NCBI GenBank assembly: GCA_943788895.1
Contig: CALSRZ010000001.1
Span: 1 to 64,000, forward strand
Reading direction: 5' to 3'
Length of the DNA: 64,000 bases
DNA from: an uncultured Pseudomonadales bacterium
GTDB lineage: Bacteria > Pseudomonadota > Gammaproteobacteria > Pseudomonadales > Porticoccaceae
How positions within the stretch are numbered: the first letter of the stretch is position 1; each line of letters opens with the position of its first letter. This document shows positions 1 through 7,927 of this stretch, piece by piece. The position numbers and the translations under genes were made by a program. Below the pieces are notes generated by a model. It saw nothing but the letters and a program-made list of their open reading frames with translations. It searched no databases and had not been told where the DNA came from.

Positions 1-47
1 CAAAATGTACCAATAAACTCTGCGCCTAATTTTTTTGATAATGTCAT
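1..47 (-). CDS. aqpZ: aquaporin Z-like channel, N-terminal fragment
   Basis: Reading leftward off the window edge, an ATG at 47-45 opens a frame beginning MTLSKKLGAEFIGTF. This matches the start of bacterial aquaporin Z proteins (short basic stretch, then L-A-A-E-x-x-G-T-F at the first membrane helix). A good ribosome-binding site (GGAG, about 7 bases upstream) supports the start. Only about 15 residues are inside the window, so the identification is tentative. The family forms tetrameric inner-membrane water channels. The gene is divergent from the oxidoreductase at 330. The 282 bases between them hold no feature I recognise beyond what must be the two promoters. Confidence 0.55.
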   Translation of the reverse strand, partial: MTLSKKLGAEFIGTF

Positions 48-329
48 TTTTGTCTCCTAGTGAAAGTAGATATTTCTATTTGCTTTAAGAGCCTAACTGC
101 CAGTTAAAAAGGCCTTTTGTCTTATGGCGATCAGCCCGATAATCCGTTGTTATTCATAAAGATAGTCCCAATAAAAAGCCGGCGATGATTATTTTTAGAG
201 TGCTTTCTAAATTCTGCGCACTTGAAATTAAAAGCATCAACAGCCACTTCCCCTAAACGGTGATACTATTTACCAAAATATAAATCTCTCTAAGACCCCT
301 ATAAATATCGCGGAACAAGACTCACGCCT

Positions 330-1337
330 ATGAGCCAATATACTTCTACTGTTAATACTCCAAATACCCCTATCCGCTGGGGCATTATTGGCGCTGGCCA
401 TATCGCCAGAACCTTCGCCACAGATATTGCCTACGCACCCCATGCGACACTGACCGCAGTTGCCTCGCGAGAATTATCCCGCGCCCAGGCCTTTGCCGAT
501 GACTTTTCTATACCTACAGCCTACGGCAGTTATGAAGAGATTCTTGCCGATCCGAATATAGACGCAATCTATATAGCCACGCCCCACACCCATCATAAGC
601 AGCAGTCCATTGACGCCTTGCGTGCCGGCAAACATGTACTCTGCGAAAAGCCGGCCACAGTCACACCCGCCGAACTGGAAGAGGTGATTGCCGTGGCTGA
701 GCAGGAGCAGCGCTATTTTATGGAGGGGATGTGGACGTACTTTATGCCGGTGATTCAAAAGGCTAGGGAGTGGGTGGATGCTGGACGGATTGGCAAGCTC
801 TGCCATGTAAAAGCTGAGTTTGGTTTTCCAATGCCCTATGATCCGGATTCCCGGGTATACAGCAATCGCCTTGGTGGCGGTTGTCTGCTGGATATGGGTA
901 TCTACCCGATTGCGATGGCCTGGCTGTTTCTGCAGCAGGATCCGGATAGCCAGACGGTCTGGCATCATAAGGCGGATAATGGGGTTGAGGATGATGTGGT
1001 TATTCTTAATACCTATATTGATAGCCAGAGTAATAGTGAAGCGACCGCGCAGCTGACGACATCCTTTCGCAGTAAGTTGAATAATTATCTGACCCTGATT
1101 GGTGATCGCGGCACCCTGACCATTGCTGATTACTGGGCAGCTCGGGAAGTGAAACTCTATCAGGGCCCTGACTGTATTGATCGCTTTGCGGTAGAGCGGC
1201 CCCAGCAAGGTTTTAATCATCAAATCGAACAGGTAAGCTGTGACCTATTGGCTGGAAAGCTGCAGTCTGATGTCGTTAGCTGGGATGATAGTCGCGCTTT
1301 TCAGCGGCAGATGGCGAAAATAAAACAGCAGTTTTAA
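330..1337 (+). CDS. Gfo/Idh/MocA family NAD(P)-dependent oxidoreductase
   Basis: A 335-residue oxidoreductase of the Gfo/Idh/MocA family, probably acting on a sugar, polyol or dihydrodiol in the cytoplasm. The N-terminal Rossmann fold shows the dinucleotide motif GIIGAGHI (residues 18-25). The family's E-K-P lysine motif is at residues 106-108. The C-terminal alpha/beta domain carries the GGGCLLDMGIYPI stretch near residue 185. Overall it looks closest to the dihydrodiol dehydrogenase-like subgroup; the substrate cannot be read from sequence. A sugar porter gene follows 51 bases downstream on the same strand, so sugar uptake and oxidation is a fair inference. The long antisense frame inside it is a shadow. 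Confidence 0.88.
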   Translation: MSQYTSTVNTPNTPIRWGIIGAGHIARTFATDIAYAPHATLTAVASRELSRAQAFADDFSIPTAYGSYEEILADPNIDAIYIATPHTHHKQQSIDALRAGKHVLCEKPATVTPAELEEVIAVAEQEQRYFMEGMWTYFMPVIQKAREWVDAGRIGKLCHVKAEFGFPMPYDPDSRVYSNRLGGGCLLDMGIYPIAMAWLFLQQDPDSQTVWHHKADNGVEDDVVILNTYIDSQSNSEATAQLTTSFRSKLNNYLTLIGDRGTLTIADYWAAREVKLYQGPDCIDRFAVERPQQGFNHQIEQVSCDLLAGKLQSDVVSWDDSRAFQRQMAKIKQQF

Positions 1338-1388
1338 AAAAAATAATAAACCCCACTTTTAATAACAATAATTATTACTGGAATTTTC

Positions 1389-2972
1389 ATGGACCACCGT
1401 ATCTCTTACGCACTTTACTGCGCGGTTATCGTGTCGCTTGGCGGCTTTGTTTTTGGCTTTGACGCCGCTGTTATCTCCGGCGTGGTAGGCGCTGTTACTG
1501 TCGAGTTCGACCTGACACCTATTCAGTCCGGTTTTGTGGTTGCTGCCCCGACGCTCTCGGGGGTGTTTGGCACTCTGGTGATAGGTCCCTTAAGTGATGC
1601 TCTGGGGCGTAAAAAGGTTTTAATTATTATTGCCTTTCTCTATCTTTTATCCGCAGTCGCCTCGGCCTTTGCCACCTCTTATATGATGCTGGTGGTTGCC
1701 CGAGCTATTGGTGGTCTGGCCTTTACCTCGCTGATGATTGCGCCTATGTATATTGCTGAAATCGCACCAGCAAAACTGCGCGGCAAGCTGGTTTCAATTA
1801 ACCAGCTGAATATTGTGATCGGTCTCTCTGCGGCTTATTTTGCTAACTACTTTATTATCAATGCCAGTACCTCTGGTGCTGAATGGGTGGCTGCCTGGGG
1901 TGTTGATGCGAACACTTGGCGCTGGATGCTGGGTGTTGAAATTATTCCGGCGACAATCTTTTTCCTTGGTCTGTTTATGATTCCCGATAGCCCGCGCTGG
2001 TTGACCAATAATGGCCGTGAGCAGGAAGCCCGTGTGGTCTTGGCGAAGTTAATGCCCAGCGACCAGGTCGATAGCGAAATTGAGGTTATTAAAAATAGCT
2101 ACGACAGCGAAAATGGTGCCCTGTGGATGCGGATTAAGAGTGTGCTGGGTCCCAAGATGCGTCTGGCGCTAATAGTCGGCATTATTGTTGGTGTGGTGCA
2201 ACAGATTACCGGTATCAATGCGATCTTCTTCTATGCGCCGACAATTTTTGAACAGAGTGGTATTGGCACTGATGCGGCTTTTGCTCAGGCGGTGCTGGTG
2301 GGTCTGGTCAATGTGCTGTTTACCCTGGTAGCTATCGCTCTGATCGACCGCTGGGGACGCCGACCGCTATTGCTGGTTGGCCTTAGTGGTATTGCCATTA
2401 GTATGGCGCTCTGTACCTATGGTTTCTCGCAGGCTACCTATGAGTTAAATGCTGAGGGCATTGTGCAGATTGAGCAGGTCGAGGGGATTCAGCAGACTGT
2501 TGATACCAGTGCCCTTAACAGTATGGTGGGTACGGTCTATCAGAGTGATATTGAATTTAAAGCGGCACTGGCAGAGACCATTGGTGCCGACGCGGCCCGT
2601 GATTATGAAAGCGAGTTTATTAAAACCGCGACCAATATTAATGCGATGCTGATTCTGGTGGGTATTCTGGGTTTTGTGGCTTCCTTTGCCATGTCTCTGG
2701 GGCCGGTTATGTGGGCTCTGTTTGCGGAGATATTCCCCAATCAGCTGCGTGGTGTGGCGATTTCCTGTGTGGGTATGATCAATAGCATGGTGAGTTTCTG
2801 TGTGCAGCTGTTCTTCCCCTGGGAGTTAAGTACTTTCGGCGCAGCACTAACATTCTTTTCCTACGGTGTATTTGCGGTTATTGGGTTGGTTTTAGTGGCT
2901 TGGTTGCTGCCGGAAACTAAGGGCAAGTCGTTAGAAGAAATCGAGTTACTTTTTTCTAAAAAGACAGCTTAA
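1389..2972 (+). CDS. sugar porter family MFS transporter
   Basis: A 527-residue inner-membrane transporter of the major facilitator superfamily, sugar porter branch, with about 12 hydrophobic segments. Diagnostic motifs are in order: GPLSDALGRKK after helix 2, DSPRWL at the end of the first half, QQITGINAIFFYAP in helix 7, RWGRRPLLL after helix 8, and PETKGKSLEEIE at the C-terminus. An unusually long insert of about 75 residues lies between helices 9 and 10, which makes it longer than the usual 450-480 residues. It probably imports a monosaccharide by proton or sodium symport. It sits directly behind the Gfo/Idh oxidoreductase and is likely cotranscribed with it. Confidence 0.9.
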   Translation: MDHRISYALYCAVIVSLGGFVFGFDAAVISGVVGAVTVEFDLTPIQSGFVVAAPTLSGVFGTLVIGPLSDALGRKKVLIIIAFLYLLSAVASAFATSYMMLVVARAIGGLAFTSLMIAPMYIAEIAPAKLRGKLVSINQLNIVIGLSAAYFANYFIINASTSGAEWVAAWGVDANTWRWMLGVEIIPATIFFLGLFMIPDSPRWLTNNGREQEARVVLAKLMPSDQVDSEIEVIKNSYDSENGALWMRIKSVLGPKMRLALIVGIIVGVVQQITGINAIFFYAPTIFEQSGIGTDAAFAQAVLVGLVNVLFTLVAIALIDRWGRRPLLLVGLSGIAISMALCTYGFSQATYELNAEGIVQIEQVEGIQQTVDTSALNSMVGTVYQSDIEFKAALAETIGADAARDYESEFIKTATNINAMLILVGILGFVASFAMSLGPVMWALFAEIFPNQLRGVAISCVGMINSMVSFCVQLFFPWELSTFGAALTFFSYGVFAVIGLVLVAWLLPETKGKSLEEIELLFSKKTA

Positions 2973-3004
2973 ATAAGTTATTACAGCGCAGGCGAAAATC
3001 TGGA

Positions 3005-4199
3005 ATGCTAAAAAAACAACCTTTGCAGCGGCTGATTATGCTGGGCTTTACTCTCGCTACTGCCAGCCTGCATGTGCAGAGCAGCCCTGAGTTAGTTGGC
3101 AGCCCTGAGCTTATTAACAGCCCTGAGCTTAGTAGCAGCCTTGAGCCTATTAACAGCCCTGAGCTGATCAAAGGCCCTGAGCTAGTTAACAGCCTTGAGC
3201 CTAATTAACAGCCTTGAGCGCCATTACAGCCCTGATTTCGATAGCGCCCCAAGAGATAATAAGGGGCGCTTTACCAATCAAGGGGGTGATATTTCCCATG
3301 GTTCACTGCCGGTAAGACTGGGATTTTATCTGCGTCGTTTCGGCACGCTATTTCGCAGTGATAACGGTGCTCCCAAGTCCGTTGCCAACGAAGGATCCTT
3401 CTTACGCGATAACAGCACCACACCCACCGTTACCTGGATAGGTCATGCCACCCTGTTAGTGCAGATGGAAGGGGTCAACTTCTTAACCGACCCAATCTGG
3501 TCTCAGACGCCCAGTCCGGTGCCCCCGATTGGCCCGAGTCGTTGGGTCGATCCGGGAATGGCGCTTGAGGATTTGCCGACTATCGACTTTGTGGTGATTT
3601 CCCATAATCACTTCGATCATTTAGATCTACCCACATTGCGTAAGTTGGCCGCGCGCAATTCCGACACAGTCTTTTTTGTCCCTCTAGGCAATGCTGATCT
3701 GTTGCTTAAAAATGGCATTACTCAGGTGCAGGAACTGGATTGGGGAGAGACTGTCAGCTACAAAAATACCCAGATTCACTGCCTGCCCACTCAGCACTGG
3801 AGCAAGCGCAAACTTTCAGATACCAGAAAATCCCTCTGGGCATCTTGGGCAGTAATCGGAAGCGAAAGACGTTTCTATTTTGCCGGTGATACTGGCTACT
3901 TTGCCGGGTTTAAACAGATCGGTGACAAACTTGGGCCCTTTGATCTGGCGGCAGTGCCAATTGGCGCCTACGAACCCCATGCGATGATGGCTGAAACCCA
4001 TATGAATCCCGAAGAGGCGGTGCAGGCGGCTTTAGATGTGCAGGCGGAGTCTGCAGTGGCGATTCACTTTGGCACCTTTGATCTATCGGATGAACCCCTC
4101 GCTGAGCCGCCGTTGCGTTTTAAAGCTGCGGCCAAGGAGACAATATTGGGTGCTGATAATAGCTGGGTATTGGATATTGGTGAGACCCGCCAGTTTTAA
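3005..4199 (+). CDS. secreted metallo-beta-lactamase-fold hydrolase with N-terminal repeat tract (frameshifted)
   Basis: Two overlapping frames make one gene. Frame 1 (3005-3208) encodes a signal peptide (about 27 residues) and hexapeptide repeats of the SPELIN type. Frame 2 continues the repeats (NSLERHYSPDFDS) and then holds an MBL-fold domain of the NAPE-PLD/UlaG-like group: SHNHFDHLD metal motif, THMNPEE, FAGDTGYF and HFGTFDLSDEP. The break lies in repeat unit 7 (3191-3209), which is 19 bases long instead of 18 (an extra A at about 3203-3204). Removing it gives one 397-residue exported protein. Without correction, the MBL domain could still be made from a TTG at 3195, but it would lose its signal peptide. 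The substrate is unknown; relatives hydrolyse phosphodiester or lactone bonds. Confidence 0.75.
3083..3245 (+). repeat. 18-bp coding tandem repeat, about 9 units
   Basis: Nine head-to-tail units, most starting AGCCCTGAG or AGCCTTGAG. All are 18 bases long except unit 7 (19 bases). They encode the hexapeptide S-P-E-L-x-N with variants, placed between the signal peptide and the catalytic domain of the MBL-fold protein. Units 1-6 keep the first frame; the extra base in unit 7 moves translation to the frame of the enzyme. The last units are degenerate. Copy number probably varies by slippage without changing the frame. Confidence 0.9.
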
Positions 4200-4232
4200 A
4201 GGCAGGTCTGCCCATTGAGGATATAGCTCGAG

Positions 4233-4700
4233 CTACTTAATTTTTTGCCTGTAGCGCTTTTCCATCCCATCGAGAAAGTTACGCAGCACCTGATCCAGAC
4301 ACTCGCGGTAGTTCTTATGATCTGGGCGACGAAATAGGGCGCTCAATTCATGCTTACTTAATTCCAGATCATTGAGTTTAAGTATCTCGAGAATATCGTC
4401 GGCCTGAAGGTTCAGGGCGATTTTCAGTTTGCGCAATACGCTGTTATTGCTGACACGTTTTTCTGGCTGAGGGATACCATCTTCTCTGGGGCCTCGATTC
4501 TTGATAATCAGCCCATTCAGGAAGCGCGCAAGATTGATATCTTCACAGAGCACATAGTCGGGCTCGCCTTCCCGTGCCAGCCAGGTTTTAAGCTCAGCTC
4601 TGCTGCCTTCATAGCCGCCGAGCTTAAAGATAGAGAGCATTAGCGGGTCGCTAAAATCAAACACATAGCGCACACGGCGCAAGATATCGTTATTGTCGAT
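4233..4700 (-). CDS. yehS: DUF1456 family protein YehS
   Basis: About 155 residues, matching E. coli YehS (156) along its length: NNDILRRVRY at the start, FLNGLIIKNRG in the middle, then a second copy of the domain (NNSVLRKLKIAL...) ending PDHKNYRECLDQVLRNF. The function of the family is not known. The start is odd. Homology and a perfect AGGAGG (4713-4708), 7 bases upstream, point to ATC at 4700-4698 as the first codon, exactly where YehS has its methionine. The only in-frame ATG (4742) adds 14 unrelated residues and lies inside the upstream gene. The gene starts 2 bases after the stop of the DUF6172 gene, so the pair is an operon. Confidence 0.82.
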   Translation of the reverse strand: MDNNDILRRVRYVFDFSDPLMLSIFKLGGYEGSRAELKTWLAREGEPDYVLCEDINLARFLNGLIIKNRGPREDGIPQPEKRVSNNSVLRKLKIALNLQADDILEILKLNDLELSKHELSALFRRPDHKNYRECLDQVLRNFLDGMEKRYRQKIK

Positions 4701-4702
4701 GA

Positions 4703-5170
4703 CTAGTCCTCCTGTGAGGATTTTAAGGACTGAGTGGGCCATATTGGCTTTGCTGCCTTAGGAGCTGGCGGAGGAGTCGTCTCAGCGGCTTTTCTTCTGG
4801 CTGCTGCTCTTCTGTCTTGGCGAAGGCTTTCTGTCTCTGGCGAAGGCTCTTCAACCTCTGGAGACTCTTGTGGCGTCTCGACAGCCGGAGTTCCACCACC
4901 CTCAAGGGCTTTGGCGGTGATCTCCACAAAAATAGTCATACTATTTTTTTCTACCAGCGCATCGATACTCTTTGTCAGCGATGGCAGTTGCACCTCAACG
5001 GCGGTCTCTTCAGATGCGCCAAGTTTGCAATCAAAACCCCAATATTTAGCCCCAGCGGGCAGGGTATTTTTGCGTTCCTTTTTGAGGTATTTTTTAATGT
5101 CGTGCTTTACCGAGTCTACGACGCGGGGCACTTTAATTTTAGGGTGCTCTAACTTAAAGGTCTTTTTCAT
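4703..5170 (-). CDS. DUF6172 family protein
   Basis: A 155-residue cytoplasmic protein. Residues 1-90 match the small conserved DUF6172 family (MKKTFKLEHPKIKVPR..., YWGFDCKLGA...). This copy has an extra C-terminal tail of about 60 residues rich in Pro, Glu and Ala (repeated PETES/AAARRKAAETTPPPAP-like stretches) that looks disordered. The internal ATG at 5170 is chosen because the family begins there and AGGA lies upstream; the longer frame to 5197 adds nine non-conserved residues. Its stop overlaps the ribosome-binding region of yehS downstream, suggesting translational coupling. No function is known to me. Confidence 0.8.
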   Translation of the reverse strand: MKKTFKLEHPKIKVPRVVDSVKHDIKKYLKKERKNTLPAGAKYWGFDCKLGASEETAVEVQLPSLTKSIDALVEKNSMTIFVEITAKALEGGGTPAVETPQESPEVEEPSPETESLRQDRRAAARRKAAETTPPPAPKAAKPIWPTQSLKSSQED

Positions 5171-5324
5171 TGGAATCCTGCTGGAGTGGAAAGCCACTGT
5201 CTGCGTGAGGGTTTCTGATGGCGTGCAGTGTAATGTTTATGGAGGAATTCTTCCATGCCTTAAAATTAAGCTTAGGTAAATTGGGATCAGGTGAAGGTTT
5301 TACTCTAATTGTGCAATTTCTCTT

Positions 5325-5354
5325 CCGTCATTCCCGCCTTCGCGGGAATGACGG
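5325..5354. repeat. perfect intergenic palindrome (CCGTCATTCCCGC family)
   Basis: Two 13-base perfect inverted arms, CCGTCATTCCCGC (5325-5337) and its complement (5342-5354), around a 4-base loop. It lies in the 288-base gap between the DUF6172 gene and the HEPN-like gene. The sequence resembles the dispersed CGTCATTCCCGCGAAGGCGGGAATGACG-type repeats found between genes in many proteobacteria. It marks the left border of the AT-rich islet. There is no T-run beside it, so it is a weak terminator candidate. Confidence 0.85.
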
Positions 5355-5458
5355 GACATTTAGAATGTTTATGGGAGGATTCGAAATTAGGCTTATGGTG
5401 AGGGTACAGAGAATTTAAGTCTAGAATTCGAGTCTGATCATAAATTTTCTTAATTCTA

Positions 5459-6140
5459 TTAAAGCAGATCCCCAATATTTTTGTTCAATATAGCTATTTC
5501 TTGGTGGCAGTGAGTAAGGAAGGGTACGATTTCCAATTTTTTCCCATGAAACATAATTTTATTATCAATCGTGATAATAGTTGTCCCGGAATGCTTAGTA
5601 ACACTAACCTCACCACTTCCATCAATAAATACATCGTCTTGGCGAACACCATTATAGTAATTGTTAGACATCACCACATTTCTTGCGCCCCTAATACGGG
5701 CAAATCCTTCTTGCTCTACTAGGGTGCTCTTATGGGACTCAGTTTTGGAAAGATTGTTATGTTTTGCATCATTTGTAAGAAAACACAAATCTACAACCCA
5801 ATTATTTTTAGATTTAAATGGCTGAATATTTTCTAACAATTCATATATTTCTGGCTCATCTTGCATTAAGGGGGGGCAAGTTCCTACTGATGCTATTTTT
5901 AAAATGATTCTCTTTCTGTCCATATGGAAAATATATTTTTTCAGGTAGAGTTCGGTTTTTGGGGTTAGATTTTAACTTTATTAATATATCCTTTGCCAAA
6001 TAGTCCAATACACTTCTCAAGTTTTCCAAAGTATTCTTTACCGATATTTTATTTACTTCACCTTCATTAATCGATTTTCCGATGCTCTGTATTTCGGCTT
6101 CACTATGTTCTAGAAGATGCCTTATATCATCATTTTTCAT
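5459..6140 (-). CDS. HEPN-like hypothetical protein (frameshifted in a C7 run)
   Basis: Two overlapping frames (6140-5856 and 5923-5459) join into one 226-residue protein if the run of seven C (plus-strand G7, 5870-5876) is shortened by one. The N-terminal part is helical, with ENLRSVLDYLAKDIL. It is followed by YFPYGQKENHFKNSI..LPPL, then QPFKSKNNWVVDLCFLTNDAKHNNL. A helical region ending in N-x-x-K-H is typical of HEPN-like proteins found in islands; the assignment is inference. The C-terminal 90 residues look beta-rich and unlike anything I know. AT-rich codon use differs from its neighbours, suggesting transfer. The ATG at 6140 is chosen because AAGG lies 8 bases upstream. Confidence 0.55.
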
Positions 6141-6170
6141 AGCTGACACCTTACAAATTCCAGTATGAGA

Positions 6171-6356
6171 TTAATTTTTTCTGTCATCTTTGAAAATTAT
6201 ATTTTCTTTGTTACAAGAAACTATTTTTCCGCACTTCGAACAATTGATAAAATTATTTGTAAGTATTGCGCTTTCAAATGATTTTCTATCTCCGAAGCTT
6301 ATTGGGGATTTGAATGTAGATTTGCAGTTTGGACAGATGACTAATGTTTCTGTCAT
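6171..6356 (-). CDS. small zinc-ribbon protein
   Basis: 61 residues with two Cys pairs, CPNCK near residue 8 and CSKCG near residue 39, spaced as in a zinc ribbon. The rest is Lys/Asn/Ile-rich. It lies just upstream of the HEPN-like gene on the same strand, with a gap of about 30 bases, and shares its low GC content, so the two probably moved together. Function is unknown; proteins of this type are usually nucleic-acid or protein-binding accessory factors. Confidence 0.6.
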   Translation of the reverse strand: MTETLVICPNCKSTFKSPISFGDRKSFESAILTNNFINCSKCGKIVSCNKENIIFKDDRKN

Positions 6357-6692
6357 GTATTCACCTTTTAGTTTGATTGGTCTCTTTCTATTTAGAAAAA
6401 CTTTCCGATTTTTTCTTGCATGCTATAAATATTGATCTGAAATATGACCGTAAATATTTGTAAGTATGTTTCCTTGTACGCGGCACGTTTTTAGCGTGCA
6501 CGCTCGACTTTAAAGTTGACTATAACGAGATCAAGAAATTTAAGTATTCTTAATGATCAATATCATTAAGAAATTAACTCTGGAATATTTGTCTTCCCAT
6601 CTTTCTTATCTACACCACAAATAAAATAAACGCTTGGAATAAAGAGTTAGTGATACAATTTTCAATTATCTACAGCAAAGCCCTTATAGCCA
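6357..6692. other. AT-rich intergenic region
   Basis: 336 bases between the divergent zinc-ribbon and YkgJ genes. It contains a 10-base palindrome ACTTTAAAGT near 6509-6518 and a GC-rich patch (GCGTGCACGC near 6497-6506), but I see no convincing open frame, RNA gene or strong promoter. It forms the right border of the AT-rich islet. Confidence 0.5.
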
Positions 6693-7085
6693 ATGAAAGA
6701 CTGTAACCAATGCGGAAAATGCTGCATCAAATACGGCGATGGCGCGCTCTCTGCAACAGCGCAAGAAATCGAGCTATGGGAGCTATTCCAGCCGCATATT
6801 TACAAATATGTAAAAGATAATGAAATTTGGTTTTGTCCGGATACCGGCGTACAACTTAGCCGCTGTCCTTTTCTCGAAATAGAGCCCGGTCAGGGCAAAG
6901 AAAAATATACTTGCTCTATCTACCTAAGCAGACCCGAAGACTGCAGGCACTATCCAACCAGTATTGCGGAAATGGTTCGCGATGAGTGCGAGATGATTGA
7001 GGTTAAAGATTTGGAGAATATTAAAAAAGCCCAATCTGAATTGGATAAGTTGATGGAAGATAGTCGGCCGCGAAAGCGTCCATAA
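6693..7085 (+). CDS. YkgJ family cysteine cluster protein
   Basis: 130 residues with the YkgJ-type metal-binding pattern: CNQCGKCC at residues 4-11, a CPFLE motif near residue 69, and CSIYLSRPEDCRHYP near residue 86, seven cysteines in all. The family (UPF0153/CxxCxxCC) is thought to bind zinc or an Fe-S cluster; its role is not established. It is transcribed alone and convergent with yaeQ, 11 bases away. Base composition is intermediate between the islet and the rest of the window. Confidence 0.85.
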   Translation: MKDCNQCGKCCIKYGDGALSATAQEIELWELFQPHIYKYVKDNEIWFCPDTGVQLSRCPFLEIEPGQGKEKYTCSIYLSRPEDCRHYPTSIAEMVRDECEMIEVKDLENIKKAQSELDKLMEDSRPRKRP

Positions 7086-7096
7086 AATATAATTTT

Positions 7097-7633
7097 CTAA
7101 TATAGCCGCTCTGGCGTAAAGCTTAAGTTTTTATCCCCAGAGTCCCAGCTAATTTCCTCATCCTGAATACTCACCTGCACATCGAGATTGCGCTGCATTA
7201 ATCCCGCCAGTGCCTGAGTCGTATCCGGGTCTATATGCCGGATAGTTAAATTCTTAAATCGGCTGACCTGCGACTGCATCTGTTTCCACCACATATCCGC
7301 ACCGCCGGTCCCGTAAGTATAAACAATCACCTGCTGAGATCGCCCGCAGGCCTTTTTTAAACGCTTTTCACTGGGCAATCCCAACTCTATCCATAGCTCA
7401 ATATCATCGCTAAGGCTTTTCTGCCAGAGATCCGGTTCATCATCGGTGCTTAGGCCTTTGGTAAAGCTTAGTGATTCACTGGCATGCAGGGCAAAGGCCA
7501 GTAGTCGCACCATTAGACGCTCATCGGTTTCCGAGGGATGCTGGGCCAGGGTCAGGCTGTGCTGCTGGTAATAATGGCGATCCATATCGATTACATTGAG
7601 TTCTGCTTTGCAGATAGTTGCACTTAGAGCCAT
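7097..7633 (-). CDS. yaeQ: YaeQ family protein
   Basis: 178 residues matching YaeQ over its full length (E. coli 181): MALSATICKAELNVIDMDR at the start, HPSETDERLMVRLLAFAL, then DEPDLWQKSL and a C-terminal WDSGDKNLSF. The fold resembles PD-(D/E)XK nucleases: the family keeps D and E-x-W/K positions near DDEPDLWQK and ELGLPSEKRLKKA. A role in suppressing haemolysin defects was reported for E. coli YaeQ, but the biochemistry is unclear. Confidence 0.9.
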   Translation of the reverse strand: MALSATICKAELNVIDMDRHYYQQHSLTLAQHPSETDERLMVRLLAFALHASESLSFTKGLSTDDEPDLWQKSLSDDIELWIELGLPSEKRLKKACGRSQQVIVYTYGTGGADMWWKQMQSQVSRFKNLTIRHIDPDTTQALAGLMQRNLDVQVSIQDEEISWDSGDKNLSFTPERLY

Positions 7634-7728
7634 TTGGGTTTGAGCCTTTTACGCTGGACGAATTGGGGTGAATGATTTTTATGCTGGCAATAGTACAGGA
7701 GTTAATGGCTATTTAGCGGCAGGGATTA

Positions 7729-7917
7729 TTAAAAGCCGAGATCTTCTTGGGTGACTTCGACACTGACTTCATCACCATAGACTTCGGTTTGAATCAGTAT
7801 GGGTCGACAGCAGACGAAGCAGTCTTCGGTATAGGTTTGCGACTCGGAGGGGTCGACCAAGATGGTGATGCTCTCCCAGCAAAATGGGCAGGTGATCTGT
7901 TTTTCGTGAAGATGCAT
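7729..7917 (-). CDS. CPXCG motif-containing cysteine-rich protein
   Basis: 62 residues with a conserved small-protein pattern: [17 protein letters not shown], then [14 protein letters not shown] and an acidic C-terminus. Here the first Cys pair is CPFC and the second CFVC. It probably binds zinc. It lies 10 bases downstream of the acyl-CoA hydrolase gene on the same strand, likely cotranscribed. Function unknown. Confidence 0.82.
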   Translation of the reverse strand: MHLHEKQITCPFCWESITILVDPSESQTYTEDCFVCCRPILIQTEVYGDEVSVEVTQEDLGF

Positions 7918-7927
7918 ATTCGACTAC

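Noticed and set aside
474-1223. 249-residue antisense frame inside the Gfo/Idh gene
   Set aside because: Composition is unlike a protein family and it is fully opposite a clear oxidoreductase gene.
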